Positions 43,501-51,782 of a DNA stretch of 64,000 bases are shown here, in pieces. The DNA comes from JALYXV01 sp963791545 (GTDB lineage: Bacteria > Actinomycetota > Acidimicrobiia > Acidimicrobiales > Palsa-688). The position numbers were made by a program, and so were the translations under genes. The notes below the pieces were generated by a model. That model ran no database searches, was not told the DNA's origin, and saw only the letters and a program-made list of their open reading frames with translations. Position 1 is the first letter of the stretch. Each line of letters begins with the position of its first letter. The stretch lies in contig CAWBSR010000015.1 in the NCBI GenBank assembly GCA_963791545.1, positions 434,001 to 498,000 of the forward strand. Reading direction: 5' to 3'.

Positions 43501-43867
43501 TCCGTTCCGCCGGTAGCCGGTTGAGGACCACGAGGTCAGCCTCAGGCGCCGCCGGGGGGCGGCCCGGCTCCCACCCGTCGGGGTCTTCGAACTCGAGGGC
43601 GTACTCCTCACCGCCGACCCGGTCCAGGGCGGCGGTGACCCGCTGGCGCTCCTCGCTGAGGTCGGCGACGACCTGGTCCCGCTCGGGACCGGTCAGCCGG
43701 CGGGCCCGCAGGAGGGCTTCGTGGGTTTCCACCGCCATGCGCCGCAGCGTCGCCACCCAGGCGTCGTGCTGGGCCTCCAGGCGCGAAAGTTCCGCCGGGG
43801 TCGCCTCACCCGCCGCGTCAGTTGCGACGAGCGCCTCAAAGTCCAACGACAACGCTTCGAACATCAC
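40559..43867 (-). CDS. SNF2-family DEAD/DEAH helicase (HepA-like)
   Basis: 1102 residues from GTG 43867 or ATG 43864. The N-terminal ~580 residues include an SNF2-type accessory domain. Helicase motifs: Walker A LALDMGLGKTPTVL near 639, DEAQ box IVDEAQTIKNP near 737, LALTGTPIENGL, and motif VI ARDRSWRIGQTRTV in the C-terminal RecA domain (motif V FDRWWNPATEDQ). SNF2 ATPases move along DNA and remodel protein-DNA complexes; bacterial HepA helps recycle RNA polymerase. Related to mycobacterial HelZ/Rv2101 by arrangement. Confidence 0.93.
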   Translation of the reverse strand: MMFEALSLDFEALVATDAAGEATPAELSRLEAQHDAWVATLRRMAVETHEALLRARRLTGPERDQVVADLSEERQRVTAALDRVGGEEYALEFEDPDGWEPGRPPAAPEADLVVLNRLPAERTDRSRDGEPALPTGPPSLQASWAAGRVVVWAGGPGSPPVPLVQLTEMIDDAGARPVRWEPHGGVPLPGGARADAVTAPAGQALGWLVGVGSGQVGHDVGPSTRWLAEMARWATELVAEGRMVPRLRRTRSRETGPTGSFAVRWVPALIDTDRLGAMVARMPGAVGACSSSQPADGMSRAVLAGMVDAICREGAARLVLPAAPPSAKTPVDLAEGVLAALGGARFEAVVALGEDLAGRIDRWSRSVTAETGVGLVVRLAPPDREGVWLLSVLAAGVEAQLVPVEVAMVTAGRAKRLAVEPQLARLERLCPVLGRPGGQRRGEVALSTDEAWSLMSVTGPMLAAAGFEVQVPPLSRRRPTPAMRMFADALPRQTAVGAQQLCQVRWSVVFDDVELNAADIARLAAEARPLVKSRGRWIELDRADLQEAAAALAERAASTQLSGAAVLRHALGLESSVLSGPVTVDGSGWAADLLRATAQPLEPATEPKGFRGKLREYQAQSLGWLAFLDSAGLGGCLALDMGLGKTPTVLAHLLATRGQGPALIITPPAVLGNWAAEAARFSPSLKVVIHHGPGRAEGEDLAKQVANSDILLTTYGTAVRDADDLATIDWARTIVDEAQTIKNPASDAAQALRQIPSRSRLALTGTPIENGLGDLWAILDFANPGLVGARPAFVSQLSRTSSGPDSAGEDALRALNGLLVFRRTKSEPQIAAELPDKIDQLDHCSLTPEQIGLYQAVLDRLLAEGAEDDQNARKGQILAAITALKQICNHPNAYLNADSGEGVVLDGRSGKLTRLNEIVDAVFAAGERVLIFTHFARWGEQLATYLTRRTGHHVACYHGGLATGVRDRMVREFQQGRGAGALVLSLKAGGAGLNLTAANHVVLFDRWWNPATEDQARDRSWRIGQTRTVVCHRLVCPGTVDERVEEVVAGKRQIADLVLPKQSSLADLAPDQLRAALGLRPEALVEDEPTGAEVAAEEEDAA

Positions 43868-44173
43868 CAGGCCTATCCACCAAGACGCCTCGCGCAGCGC
43901 ACTCGGCCATGACCCCTGCCGCTCACCCGCGAGAGTTCCGAAACCCCGAGCAGCAGGCTGATTCAGCGTACATGGCTACGCCCCACCAACTCGGTGATAC
44001 CAGTACCCAACTTTAGGGTTTGCAATCCCCGGAGCACAACGTCAGGGGCGCCGGTTGTTCCCAGCCGGCCCGGGTTGCGATCGGCACTCGGGCCCAGGAG
44101 AAGGTGGGTGAGGTTGTCCGGGGCTGCGCCGCCAGGCGTCGCCGGGTAGGGCCGGTTGAACCGCAACCCCGGG
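43868..44173. other. Gene-free gap
   Basis: About 300 bp between the divergent SNF2 and msrB genes. I see no coding frame with actinobacterial codon use, no RNA gene and no strong hairpin. Confidence 0.5.
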
Positions 44174-44179
44174 TACGGT
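44174..44179 (+). promoter_or_regulatory. Leaderless-type -10 element (TACGGT) for msrB
   Basis: TACGGT ends 6 nt before ATG 44186. Confidence 0.55.
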
Positions 44180-44185
44180 TGGGGC

Positions 44186-44599
44186 ATGTCTGACGCGGAG
44201 GGGACGGTCGCCAAGACCGAGGACGAGTGGAAGGCCGAACTGTCGCCCGAGCAGTACCAGGTGCTGCGGCGCAAGGGGACCGAGCGGGCCTTCACCGGCA
44301 AGTACTGGAACAACCACGACGACGGAACCTACCGCTGTGCCGGCTGCGGGGCGGTGCTGTTCGCGGCGGGGACCAAGTTCGATTCCGGGACCGGGTGGCC
44401 CAGCTTCACCTCCCCGGCCGTCGCCGGGGCCGTCGAGCTGCACGAGGACCGGGCCTTCGGGATGCGCCGGACGGAAGTCACCTGCAAGCGGTGCGGTGGT
44501 CATCTGGGCCATGTGTTCCCCGACGGGCCGGGGCCGGCGGGCCAGCGCTACTGCATCAACTCGGTGTCGCTGGCGTTCGAACCGTTCGAACTGGAATAG
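44186..44599 (+). CDS. msrB: Peptide-methionine (R)-S-oxide reductase
   Basis: 137 residues from ATG 44186, which follows TACGGT by 6 nt; the ten codons further upstream are not conserved. Zinc ligands come in two CXXC pairs (CAGCG and CKRCGGHLGHVF). The catalytic Cys lies in RYCINSVSLAF and the substrate pocket in GTGWPSFTSP. It reduces the R-epimer of methionine sulfoxide in oxidised proteins. Confidence 0.96.
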   Translation: MSDAEGTVAKTEDEWKAELSPEQYQVLRRKGTERAFTGKYWNNHDDGTYRCAGCGAVLFAAGTKFDSGTGWPSFTSPAVAGAVELHEDRAFGMRRTEVTCKRCGGHLGHVFPDGPGPAGQRYCINSVSLAFEPFELE

Positions 44600-44616
44600 C
44601 CGTCACAGGGGCGTTC

Positions 44617-44642
44617 TAGCCTCGTCCGCGATGAGCAGATGA
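44617..44642 (+). promoter_or_regulatory. Leaderless -10 element and three-codon upstream ORF before the UvrD-like gene
   Basis: TAGCCT (44617-44622) ends 8 nt before ATG 44631. That ATG reads only Met-Ser-Arg then TGA (44640-44642), and this TGA overlaps the true start ATG 44639. So a leaderless transcript would begin with a minimal ORF coupled to the helicase gene. Confidence 0.45.
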
Positions 44643-47476
44643 GTAGCATTCCCGGACCTCCGGCCCTCGGGCGAGGTGTGGTGATCAAGGCGGGGCTGCC
44701 GGTACCCCCCGCCTGGGACGGCGCCGCCGTGATCCGGGTGGACGAAGCCGCCCTGGCCGAGCCGGCCGCGGTCGTGGCGGCATTGCACCAGGCCTGGGTG
44801 TCCCGGACTCCGGTAGTGGTGGAGCTCGAGGTGGATCCCGCCTTGTTCCGCGAGCCCCGCTCGTTCCCCGACGAGCCGTGGCAGGTCGGACCCACCTTCG
44901 ATCCGTGGACCGACCGGCTGCATTTCCTGGTGTGGGCCAACACCTACGACGGCCGGGCCGCCAATGGGGCGCCGGTGTGGTGGTGGACCCGGAAGGCGAC
45001 CCGCCTGGGAGGCGTTTCCCCGGCCGGCGGGCCGCCCGGCAGGGACGGCTCGGATGGAAATGAGGGCCCGGATGGCGCCATGGGCTCCGACGGCGATGTG
45101 CGTCTCGCCGACGGGAGCCGGGCGTGGATCGACGGCGGGCCCCGGGCCTCGTTCTCGTCGGAGGATCTCGGGGGGCTGGGGTTGATCCACCGCGAATCAG
45201 TGGAGCTGGGTTCGATGGCCCTGGTCCCGCCATGGGTGGCGCCGGAGGCCGACCTGGCGCCCGACCAACTGGCCGCGGTGGGTCACGGCTCGGGCCCCGC
45301 CCGCATCATCGCCCCGGCCGGGTCGGGCAAGACCCGGGTACTCACCGAGCGGATCCGCCACCTCCTGATCGATCGGGGCTACCAACGCGACATCGTGCTC
45401 GCGGTCGCCTACAACAAGAAGGCCCAGCAGGAGATGGAGGAGCGCACCGCCGACGTCACGCCGCGGGTACGCACCCTCAACGCGCTGGGCTACCGGTTGC
45501 TGGCCGAGGCCCGGGGAGGGGCGCCCCGCCTGCTCGACGAGCGCGAGGTGAGGCGTCTGATCGAGCGCTTCGTGCCCATCCGGCGGCAGCGGGCCAATAC
45601 CGATCCCGTGGGCCCCTACCTGGAGGCGCTGGGACAGATCCGCCTGGGACTGCGCGATCCTGAGGAAGTGGAGGCCTGGCGGGATGACGTTCCCGGCTTA
45701 GCAGCCGCCTTCGGCCCCTACCGGGCCGCGCTGCGAGAGGCCGGGGCGGTCGATTTCGACGAACAGATCTACGGGTGCATCGAGGCCTTGCTGGCCCGAG
45801 GGGAGTTCAGGAGGCGAGCCCAAGGGGGTTGCCGGCACCTGTTGGTGGACGAGTTCCAGGATCTGACGCCGGCCCACGTGCTGCTGCTGCGGTTACTGGC
45901 GACACCGCAGCTCGATGTGTTCGGGGTGGGCGACGACGATCAGGTCATCTACGGCCACGCGGGCGCTGATCCTGCCTTCCTGATCGGTTTCGATCAACTG
46001 TTTCCCGGTGCGGCCGACCACCCCCTCGAGGTCAACTACCGCTGCCCGGCAGTAGTGGTGCAGCGCGCCGCCGACCTCCTCTCTCACAACCGGCGTCGGG
46101 TGGCCAAGGCGGTGCGGCCCGGGCCCGGGGCTCCGACTGCCCCCGACGCCTATCGGGTGGTGTCGCACCCCGCCGCCTCGGGCGCCGACGCCCTGGTGCA
46201 AGTGGTCAGGGATTGGCTGGCGGCCGGTGTCGCGCCGGCGCAGATCGCAGTACTGACCCGCGTCAACGCGCTGCTGCTGGCACCCCAGGTGGCCCTGCTG
46301 GAGGCGGGCATCCCGGTGCGTTCGGCGCTGGGCCTGGAGGTTTTGGAGCGCACCGGGCTCCGGGCCGCCCTGGCCTATGTGAGGATCGCGGCCGCCCCGG
46401 ACGGGCGGATCGCGGCTGAGGACGTGACCGAGATCCTGCGCCGCCCCAGCCGGGGGCTCCCGCAGTGGTTCGGCGACCGCCTGCGGCGCCGGAGTTGGTG
46501 GGGCCTGGACAGTCTGGCGACCATCGCGTCCCAGGTGCCGGAGAAGGAAGCGGCCAAGGTGGAGTGGCTGGCCGGCGACCTGTCGTCGCTGGTTGCCAGG
46601 GCTCGTACCCCCGGGGCGAGCACCCGGTCGGTGCTGGCTTTCATCAAGGACACCATCGGCTTGGTCGGTGCCATGAGCCTGCTGGACAGCTCGCCCGGCG
46701 GCGAGGGGTCGAGCCATCTCGACGACCTCGACGCCTTGGAGCAGGTGGCGGGCCTGCATCCCGATGTCACCACCTTCGAGCCCTGGCTGCGGGACCGGCT
46801 GGCGGCGGGCGGATGGGGGGGCGACGGCCCCGGCGTGACGCTTTCCACGGTCCACCGGGTGAAGGGCAGGGAATGGCCGGCGGTGGCGGTGTTCGGGGTG
46901 AACTCGGGTATCTTCCCTCACCGGCTGTCCGAGGACGGCGAGGAGGAGCGCCGGGTGCTCCACGTCGCCGTGACCCGTTGCCAGCGCCAGGTGGTGCTGC
47001 TTACCGATAAAGGCCGGCCCTCGCCCATGCTGGCCGAGCTGGAGCAGGCGGCACCTCCGGGTGGCGCGGTGAGCGCCGGGGCCGGCGGGGCGGCGCCTCC
47101 TCGGGAGGCGGGGGGCATGGTGCCTACCTTGCTGCGGGCCCCTCCGGGCTCGCCTGGCGCGGTGGCGGCCGGCGCCGGCAAACGTGGAGGGACCCGGGAG
47201 CGGGTACCGGCCGCCGACGTCGATCCGGTGGTCGAGCAGGCCTTGCGGACCTGGCGTTCTGAGCGCAGCCGCCGCGACAGCGTTGCCGCCTTCATCGTCA
47301 TGCACGACGCCACCCTGACGGCCATTGCCGCCGCCCGGCCCACCTCGCTCGTCGCCCTGCGGCGCATCGACGGCATCGGCCCGGCCAAGCTGGAGCAGTA
47401 CGGCGACGAGATCCTGGCGGTGCTTTCGGGCCTGGAAGACGGCCCGAGCCCGGCCCCTATGCCCGCCACCTCATGA
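44639..47476 (+). CDS. UvrD/Rep-type superfamily 1 helicase with C-terminal HRDC domain
   Basis: 945 residues. The first ~200 residues have no recognised domain. SF1A motifs: Walker A IAPAGSGKTRVLT near 226, VDEFQDLTP near 403, GDDDQVIYGHAGA, VNYRCP and VTLSTVHRVKGREWPAV. The last 80 residues form an HRDC domain (FIVMHDATLTAIAAARPTSL ... GIGPAKLEQYG), as in mycobacterial UvrD2. It unwinds DNA 3' to 5' in repair or recombination. The next gene overlaps by ATGA. Confidence 0.93.
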   Translation: MSSIPGPPALGRGVVIKAGLPVPPAWDGAAVIRVDEAALAEPAAVVAALHQAWVSRTPVVVELEVDPALFREPRSFPDEPWQVGPTFDPWTDRLHFLVWANTYDGRAANGAPVWWWTRKATRLGGVSPAGGPPGRDGSDGNEGPDGAMGSDGDVRLADGSRAWIDGGPRASFSSEDLGGLGLIHRESVELGSMALVPPWVAPEADLAPDQLAAVGHGSGPARIIAPAGSGKTRVLTERIRHLLIDRGYQRDIVLAVAYNKKAQQEMEERTADVTPRVRTLNALGYRLLAEARGGAPRLLDEREVRRLIERFVPIRRQRANTDPVGPYLEALGQIRLGLRDPEEVEAWRDDVPGLAAAFGPYRAALREAGAVDFDEQIYGCIEALLARGEFRRRAQGGCRHLLVDEFQDLTPAHVLLLRLLATPQLDVFGVGDDDQVIYGHAGADPAFLIGFDQLFPGAADHPLEVNYRCPAVVVQRAADLLSHNRRRVAKAVRPGPGAPTAPDAYRVVSHPAASGADALVQVVRDWLAAGVAPAQIAVLTRVNALLLAPQVALLEAGIPVRSALGLEVLERTGLRAALAYVRIAAAPDGRIAAEDVTEILRRPSRGLPQWFGDRLRRRSWWGLDSLATIASQVPEKEAAKVEWLAGDLSSLVARARTPGASTRSVLAFIKDTIGLVGAMSLLDSSPGGEGSSHLDDLDALEQVAGLHPDVTTFEPWLRDRLAAGGWGGDGPGVTLSTVHRVKGREWPAVAVFGVNSGIFPHRLSEDGEEERRVLHVAVTRCQRQVVLLTDKGRPSPMLAELEQAAPPGGAVSAGAGGAAPPREAGGMVPTLLRAPPGSPGAVAAGAGKRGGTRERVPAADVDPVVEQALRTWRSERSRRDSVAAFIVMHDATLTAIAAARPTSLVALRRIDGIGPAKLEQYGDEILAVLSGLEDGPSPAPMPATS

Positions 47477-48416
47477 ATGGGGCCGACGAGTTCTCGCTAC
47501 TGGCTGACAATGCCGCCGAGGCCGGGTTGCCGTGGTCGGGGCCGGCCGCCGTCCGGCGCCGGTCGGCGCCGGTCGAGCCGGCCCGCGGCGACGGCCGCGT
47601 CGTCAGCGCCATCCAGTGGGGGAGGGGGCCGCCGGAGCTGGTCCTCCTGCACGGTGGGGGGCAAAACGCCCACACCTGGGACACGGTGGCGTTGGCGCTG
47701 GACCGGCCGCTGCTGGCGCTCGATCTGCCGGGCCATGGGCACTCGGGGTGGCGGGATGACCACCAGTACGGCCCGGCCGCCATGGCCGGCGACGTGGCGG
47801 CGGCGATACGGACCCTGGCCCCCGACGCCCGGATGGTGGTCGGCATGTCCCTCGGTGGCCTGACCGCCCTGTGCCTGGCAGCCGAGCACCCGGACCTGGT
47901 CGCCCGGCTGGTCCTGGTCGATGTCACCCCCGGTACCGATGCCGCCAAGGCGGAGCCCATATTGGCTTTCCTTTCCGGTCCTGAGCGCTTCCCCAGTTTC
48001 GATGCCATCCTCCAGCGGACGATCGCCTTCAACCCCACCCGGTCGGAGTCATCCCTGCGCCGGGGCGTGATCCACAACGCCCGCCAGTACCCGGACGGAT
48101 CGTGGGGCTGGCGCTGGGACCCCGCAATCCGTTGGGAGTCGCGCCCCGCCACGCCATCGAACCCCGCCACGAAGTCGCGCCCCCCGACCCAGGGCGTCGC
48201 TTCGAATCCCTTTGGTCGGTGGTGGACGCCGTTCGGGCCCCGCTGTTGTTGCTACGGGGGGCCCGGTCCTCGGTGGTGTCCGACGAGGACGTGGCGGAAC
48301 TGCTGCGGCGTCAGGGGGGCGCCAAGGTCGAAATGGTGCCCGACGCCGGCCACAGCATTCAAGGCGACGAGCCCGTCGAGCTGGCCTGCCGCCTCCAGCG
48401 CTTCCTCGACGTCTGA
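47473..48416 (+). CDS. Alpha/beta hydrolase, interrupted by a frameshift
   Basis: ATG 47473 overlaps the helicase stop. The first frame carries LVLLHGGGQNAHTWD (oxyanion turn), LPGHGHSG and the nucleophile elbow VGMSLGGLTAL. Somewhere between about 48120 and 48170 sense moves to another frame, giving RFESLWSVVDAVRAPLLLLR, SVVSDEDVAELLRR and the catalytic His in VPDAGHSIQGDEP, ending at 48416. The joined ~314-residue product is complete. A single missing base explains it, so assembly error or a very recent mutation is likely. Substrate unknown. Confidence 0.85.
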
Positions 48417-48480
48417 GTCCCGGGGCCGGTCCCCGTCGATTGGTAACGCTGAGGCGGCCGGCCAGCCGACCGGAGTTGGA

Positions 48481-48807
48481 TCAGGCGGCGGCGTTGGGGG
48501 CACCGACGCTGTCGACGGTGATCCGCCCGGAGAGGAAGACCAACCAGCGGGTCTTGTAGGTCACGACCGCGACCTGTCCGGGGACCAGCGTCACCTGGGT
48601 CGATGCCTTATTGCAGCTTCCGTAGAACAGATATTTGAAATACACCGTAATCTGGTGGGTACCAGGCGCCACCGGGAAGAACTGAGTACCCCATTTGGCG
48701 GGCGCCGCATTCCCGTTGATCTCGATCGTCGGATGGAACAGGTAAAGAATGAAAGCAAGCGGAAATACCTTCGCCGTCAGTTCGATACCCGTTGGGGATT
48801 GAGACAT
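48481..48807 (-). CDS. Small conserved actinobacterial membrane-associated beta protein
   Basis: 108 residues from ATG 48807 (MSQSPTGIELTAKVFPLAFI), with GGAGGA just upstream. A hydrophobic segment (VFPLAFILYLF) is followed by a beta-rich domain: PTIEINGNAAPAKWGTQFFP, VAPGTHQITVYFKYLF, TLVPGQVAVVTYKTRWLVF. From memory this pattern (SPTGV..FPLAW..Y...P.I.I.G...) recurs in mycobacteria and streptomycetes in proteins of unknown function. Confidence 0.8.
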   Translation of the reverse strand: MSQSPTGIELTAKVFPLAFILYLFHPTIEINGNAAPAKWGTQFFPVAPGTHQITVYFKYLFYGSCNKASTQVTLVPGQVAVVTYKTRWLVFLSGRITVDSVGAPNAAA

Positions 48808-49288
48808 TTGTCCTCCAGCGTCGCGCCACCGCGACATCCTGTCCAGCACGGGTAGGGCCAGAATACGCCAAACATCGGCTCCCCGACTGCCTGATCCGCG
48901 AGAAACGGCCAGATCTGCGAGAAGGCCCCGAATTTCGTGTCGCGGGACCGAGCGGTCCGAGGAGCCGGCCGCCTCCAGGGCTGATGACGGGGGATGTGGA
49001 GTCCATATGCCCCTTATCAGTCACAACGGAATCCCGGACAATCCGGGCGCATTTTCGGTGAAACCATTTGCCTGGCAGAGAGAGCGACGGAAAGTCACTG
49101 GTGGTGGACGGCCCGTTGCTGGCCGCGCCCGGCGACCTCCTCCGTGGGGCGGGACAGACTCGTGCCGGGCGCCCCCGTTGGTCGCGGTCGCGGGGTATCG
49201 CGCCCTCCAGATCCGGTGGCAGTGGGGCAGGCACCGCCCGGGGTGAGTACGGATGGGGACGTGAGACGGTGACCTGATCCGATTTGGC
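48808..49288. other. Gene-free gap with one weak hairpin
   Basis: No convincing coding frame. CCCGGA (49033-49038) pairs with TCCGGG (49042-49047) over a CAA loop and is followed by GCGCATTTT, which could be a weak terminator on the plus strand. The rest is GC-rich with nothing recognised. Confidence 0.4.
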
Positions 49289-49294
49289 TACCGT
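49289..49294 (+). promoter_or_regulatory. Leaderless-type -10 element (TACCGT) for the thioesterase
   Basis: TACCGT ends 8 nt before ATG 49303. Confidence 0.55.
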
Positions 49295-49302
49295 GGCCCG
49301 CC

Positions 49303-50049
49303 ATGACGGGCAGCGTGCTGGGCCTGGTACCTCGCCGGGCAGGACGGCAATTCGCGGCCCGCCGGCGGGTGCGCCTCGGCGACGTCCTTCCTTCCGGCGA
49401 TGCCCGCCTCGACGCCCTGGCCAGGTATCTGCAGGACGTGGCGGCCGATGACGGTCGCGACGCCGGCATCGCCAACTACCTGGCCTGGCTGGTCCGCAAG
49501 ACGGTGATCACCGTGGTGCGCCGGCCCCGGATGGGCGATGAAGTGGAACTCGTCACCTGGGCGTCGGGCAGCGGCGCCCGCTGGGCAGAACGGCGCACGA
49601 CCATCTCAGTTGGCGGGTTGCCCGTGATCGAGGCGGCGTCGCTGTGGGTCTGCGTCGACGTTGCGACCATGCGGGCAGTCCGTCCCCCAGAGCAGTTCTG
49701 GACCATGTACGGCGAGGCGGTCGGGGACCGGGTGGTGACGTCGCGCCTGAGCCATCGCGACCCGCCCCGCGAGCCGGTTCCCGACCACCGGCCGTGGCCC
49801 CTCCGGGTGGCCGATCTCGACGTGTTGGGCCACGTCAACAACGCCGCTACCTGGGCGGCGGTCGACGACGAGCTCGACCGTGTCGCTCCGGGGCGGATAC
49901 TGGCGGCGGTGGAACTCGAATACCGAGGGCCCATCGACCGGACCCATAACACCGTCCTGGCCAGCCTGCTAGGGGACCAGGCGCTGGAGGTGTGGTTGGT
50001 AGCCGAAGGTTCCGTACTCGCCTCGGCGGTCCTTACCTTCGCAGATTGA
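49303..50049 (+). CDS. Acyl-ACP thioesterase-like double-hotdog protein
   Basis: 248 residues. Two hotdog halves: the first has RRRVRLGDVLPSGDARLDAL, ARYLQDVAADDG and ARWAERRTTISV; the second has LRVADLDVLGHVNNAATWAA, the acyl-thioesterase HVNN motif, and VELEYRGPI. Such enzymes release fatty acids from acyl carrier protein or act on acyl-CoA. It converges with the DUF983 gene and overlaps its end by 17 bp. Confidence 0.88.
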   Translation: MTGSVLGLVPRRAGRQFAARRRVRLGDVLPSGDARLDALARYLQDVAADDGRDAGIANYLAWLVRKTVITVVRRPRMGDEVELVTWASGSGARWAERRTTISVGGLPVIEAASLWVCVDVATMRAVRPPEQFWTMYGEAVGDRVVTSRLSHRDPPREPVPDHRPWPLRVADLDVLGHVNNAATWAAVDDELDRVAPGRILAAVELEYRGPIDRTHNTVLASLLGDQALEVWLVAEGSVLASAVLTFAD

Positions 50050-50536
50050 CGCGGCCCGAGCGCCGGTGGGTGTCGGCCGCCCAGGTCTCGCCCCGGTGCA
50101 TGGCCAGGTCGATGGCGGACCATAGCGTCTTGGAGAACGGATACAAGACGATGGGGAGCGCCACCACCTCGATCGCCGCCGCGACGGCCACCGCCACGAT
50201 GGCCCGGTGGGTGCCGCCGCCCGCCAGGACGGCGATGAGTACGCCCATGATCACCCCGAGGCCGGCGGTGGTGGCACCGAAGTTGATCACGAAGGCGCCG
50301 AGGAAGAAGCCGTCCTCTCGGGCAAAGAGGTAGCCGCACCCGGGGCAACGATCAACCATCCGGAACCAGCCGGTGAACAGGTGGCGGCTACCACAGCGGG
50401 GGCAGCGCCGGGTAAGGCCCCGGCCCAGCATCCGCATCGTTGATGCCGTCGTTGATGCCGCCGTTGATGCCGTCGCCCCCCCGGCACCGGCTTCGCCGGC
50501 CGGGCCGGGACCAGCGGAGACGTCAGGGTCGGCCAC
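50033..50536 (-). CDS. DUF983-type membrane protein with zinc ribbon
   Basis: 167 residues from GTG 50536. The first 35 residues are low-complexity (repeated AST, from a GTTGATGCC-type DNA repeat on the plus strand). Then a zinc ribbon, RRCPRCGSRHLFTGWF and CPGCGYLFAREDGFFLG, followed by two transmembrane helices (INFGATTAGLGVIMGVLIAV and VAVAVAAAIEVVALPIVL). This fits DUF983, a family of unknown role often linked to cytochrome oxidase or membrane assembly. Confidence 0.88.
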   Translation of the reverse strand: MADPDVSAGPGPAGEAGAGGATASTAASTTASTMRMLGRGLTRRCPRCGSRHLFTGWFRMVDRCPGCGYLFAREDGFFLGAFVINFGATTAGLGVIMGVLIAVLAGGGTHRAIVAVAVAAAIEVVALPIVLYPFSKTLWSAIDLAMHRGETWAADTHRRSGRVNLRR

Positions 50537-50543
50537 CCGGGTC

Positions 50544-50549
50544 AGGGTA
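50544..50549 (-). promoter_or_regulatory. Leaderless-type -10 element (TACCCT) for the DUF983 gene
   Basis: Minus-strand TACCCT ends 7 nt before GTG 50536. Confidence 0.5.
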
Positions 50550-50605
50550 ACGGGGGCTTGCCTGGCATCCGTCGTGGTACCGGGTTCTCGTGGTCGAAGC
50601 CCGCG

Positions 50606-51631
50606 CTACCGGGGCCGGCGCCGCCATTGCCGGGCCAGCCAGGGCGACTGCCACCCAGCGTCGGCGGGATTGAGTGTCGTTCCCGGCCGGTTGATCTCGT
50701 CGATGCGGTCCAAGGTGGCGGCGTCGAGCCTGACGTCGGCCGCCGCCAGTTGATCGTCGAGGTGGCTCATGGTCCGGGGCCCGATGATGGCGGCGGTAAT
50801 CGCAGGGTGTTCCAGCACGAAGGCCAGGGCCAGGTGGATGAGGCTCATCCCCGCCTCGTCGGCCAGCTGCGCCAGCTGTTCGACCACCTCCAGCTTGCGC
50901 TGGTTCTCGGGGAGCGAAATGTCGAAGCGGTCGGGGAGACGGCTGGCCCGTCCGCTGGTCGGGAGGTCCTGGTTTTTCCGGTACTTGCCCGACAGCCAAC
51001 CTCCGGCCAGGGGGCTCCAGGCGATGACCCCCATGGCGGCCTGCTGGCAGACCGGCAGCACGTCGGCCTCGATGCCCCGCACCAGGAGCGAATAGGGCGG
51101 CTGCTCGCAGACGAAGCGCTCCCGGTCACGACGCTCGGCGACCCACTGGGCCTCGACGATGGCCTGGGCGGGAAACGTCGAGCTGCCGAGGTATCGCACT
51201 TTCCCCGCCTGCACCAGGTCCGTCAAGGCGCCCAGCGTCTCGTCGATGTCGGTGAAGGGTTCCGGTCGGTGGATCTGGTAGAGGTCGATCCAGTCGGTGC
51301 CCAGACGCCGCAGCGACTCGTCGCAGGCCCGCAGGATCCACCTTCGCGAGTTGCCCTGGCGGTTCGGATCCGAGCCCATGGCGCCGTGGCACTTGGTGGC
51401 CAGGATCACGTCATCGCGCCGCCCGGCCAGGGCCTTGGCCACGATCTCCTCGGACTCACCGGCGGCGTAGACGTCGGCGGTGTCGATGAAGTTGATGCCT
51501 GCATCCAGGGCCCGGTGGATGATCCGGACCGACTCCTCGTGGTCGGGATTGCCCCAGGCGCCGAACATCATGGCGCCGAGGCACAACGGGCTGACTTTGA
51601 GGCCGGTGCGGCCCAGTGTGCGGTAGTCCAC
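50606..51631 (-). CDS. Aldo/keto reductase
   Basis: 341 residues from GTG 51631 (MDYRTLGRTGLKVSPLCLGA). Catalytic tetrad: Asp and Tyr in FIDTADVYAAGES, Lys in VILATKCHGAMG, His in DLYQIHRPEP. NADPH contacts are in the C-terminal AAIIGPRTMSHLDD. Family members reduce aldehydes and ketones; the substrate is unknown. A TAGCGT element lies 8 nt upstream. Confidence 0.94.
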   Translation of the reverse strand: MDYRTLGRTGLKVSPLCLGAMMFGAWGNPDHEESVRIIHRALDAGINFIDTADVYAAGESEEIVAKALAGRRDDVILATKCHGAMGSDPNRQGNSRRWILRACDESLRRLGTDWIDLYQIHRPEPFTDIDETLGALTDLVQAGKVRYLGSSTFPAQAIVEAQWVAERRDRERFVCEQPPYSLLVRGIEADVLPVCQQAAMGVIAWSPLAGGWLSGKYRKNQDLPTSGRASRLPDRFDISLPENQRKLEVVEQLAQLADEAGMSLIHLALAFVLEHPAITAAIIGPRTMSHLDDQLAAADVRLDAATLDRIDEINRPGTTLNPADAGWQSPWLARQWRRRPR

Positions 51632-51639
51632 GAGAAGCG

Positions 51640-51645
51640 ACGCTA
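51640..51645 (-). promoter_or_regulatory. Leaderless-type -10 element (TAGCGT) for the aldo/keto reductase
   Basis: Minus-strand TAGCGT ends 8 nt before GTG 51631. Confidence 0.5.
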
Positions 51646-51782
51646 CCCGCAGCCGTCAGCAATGGCCTCGCCCCCACCCCGCCTACCGCCCCCGCCCCCC
51701 GCCCTGGGGGGCGGTACCGTTGTTCCGGCCTCGCCCCGAGGCCGGGACCCGGGAGCCGAGAGCCCCGAAGGGAGCGCGTCCG

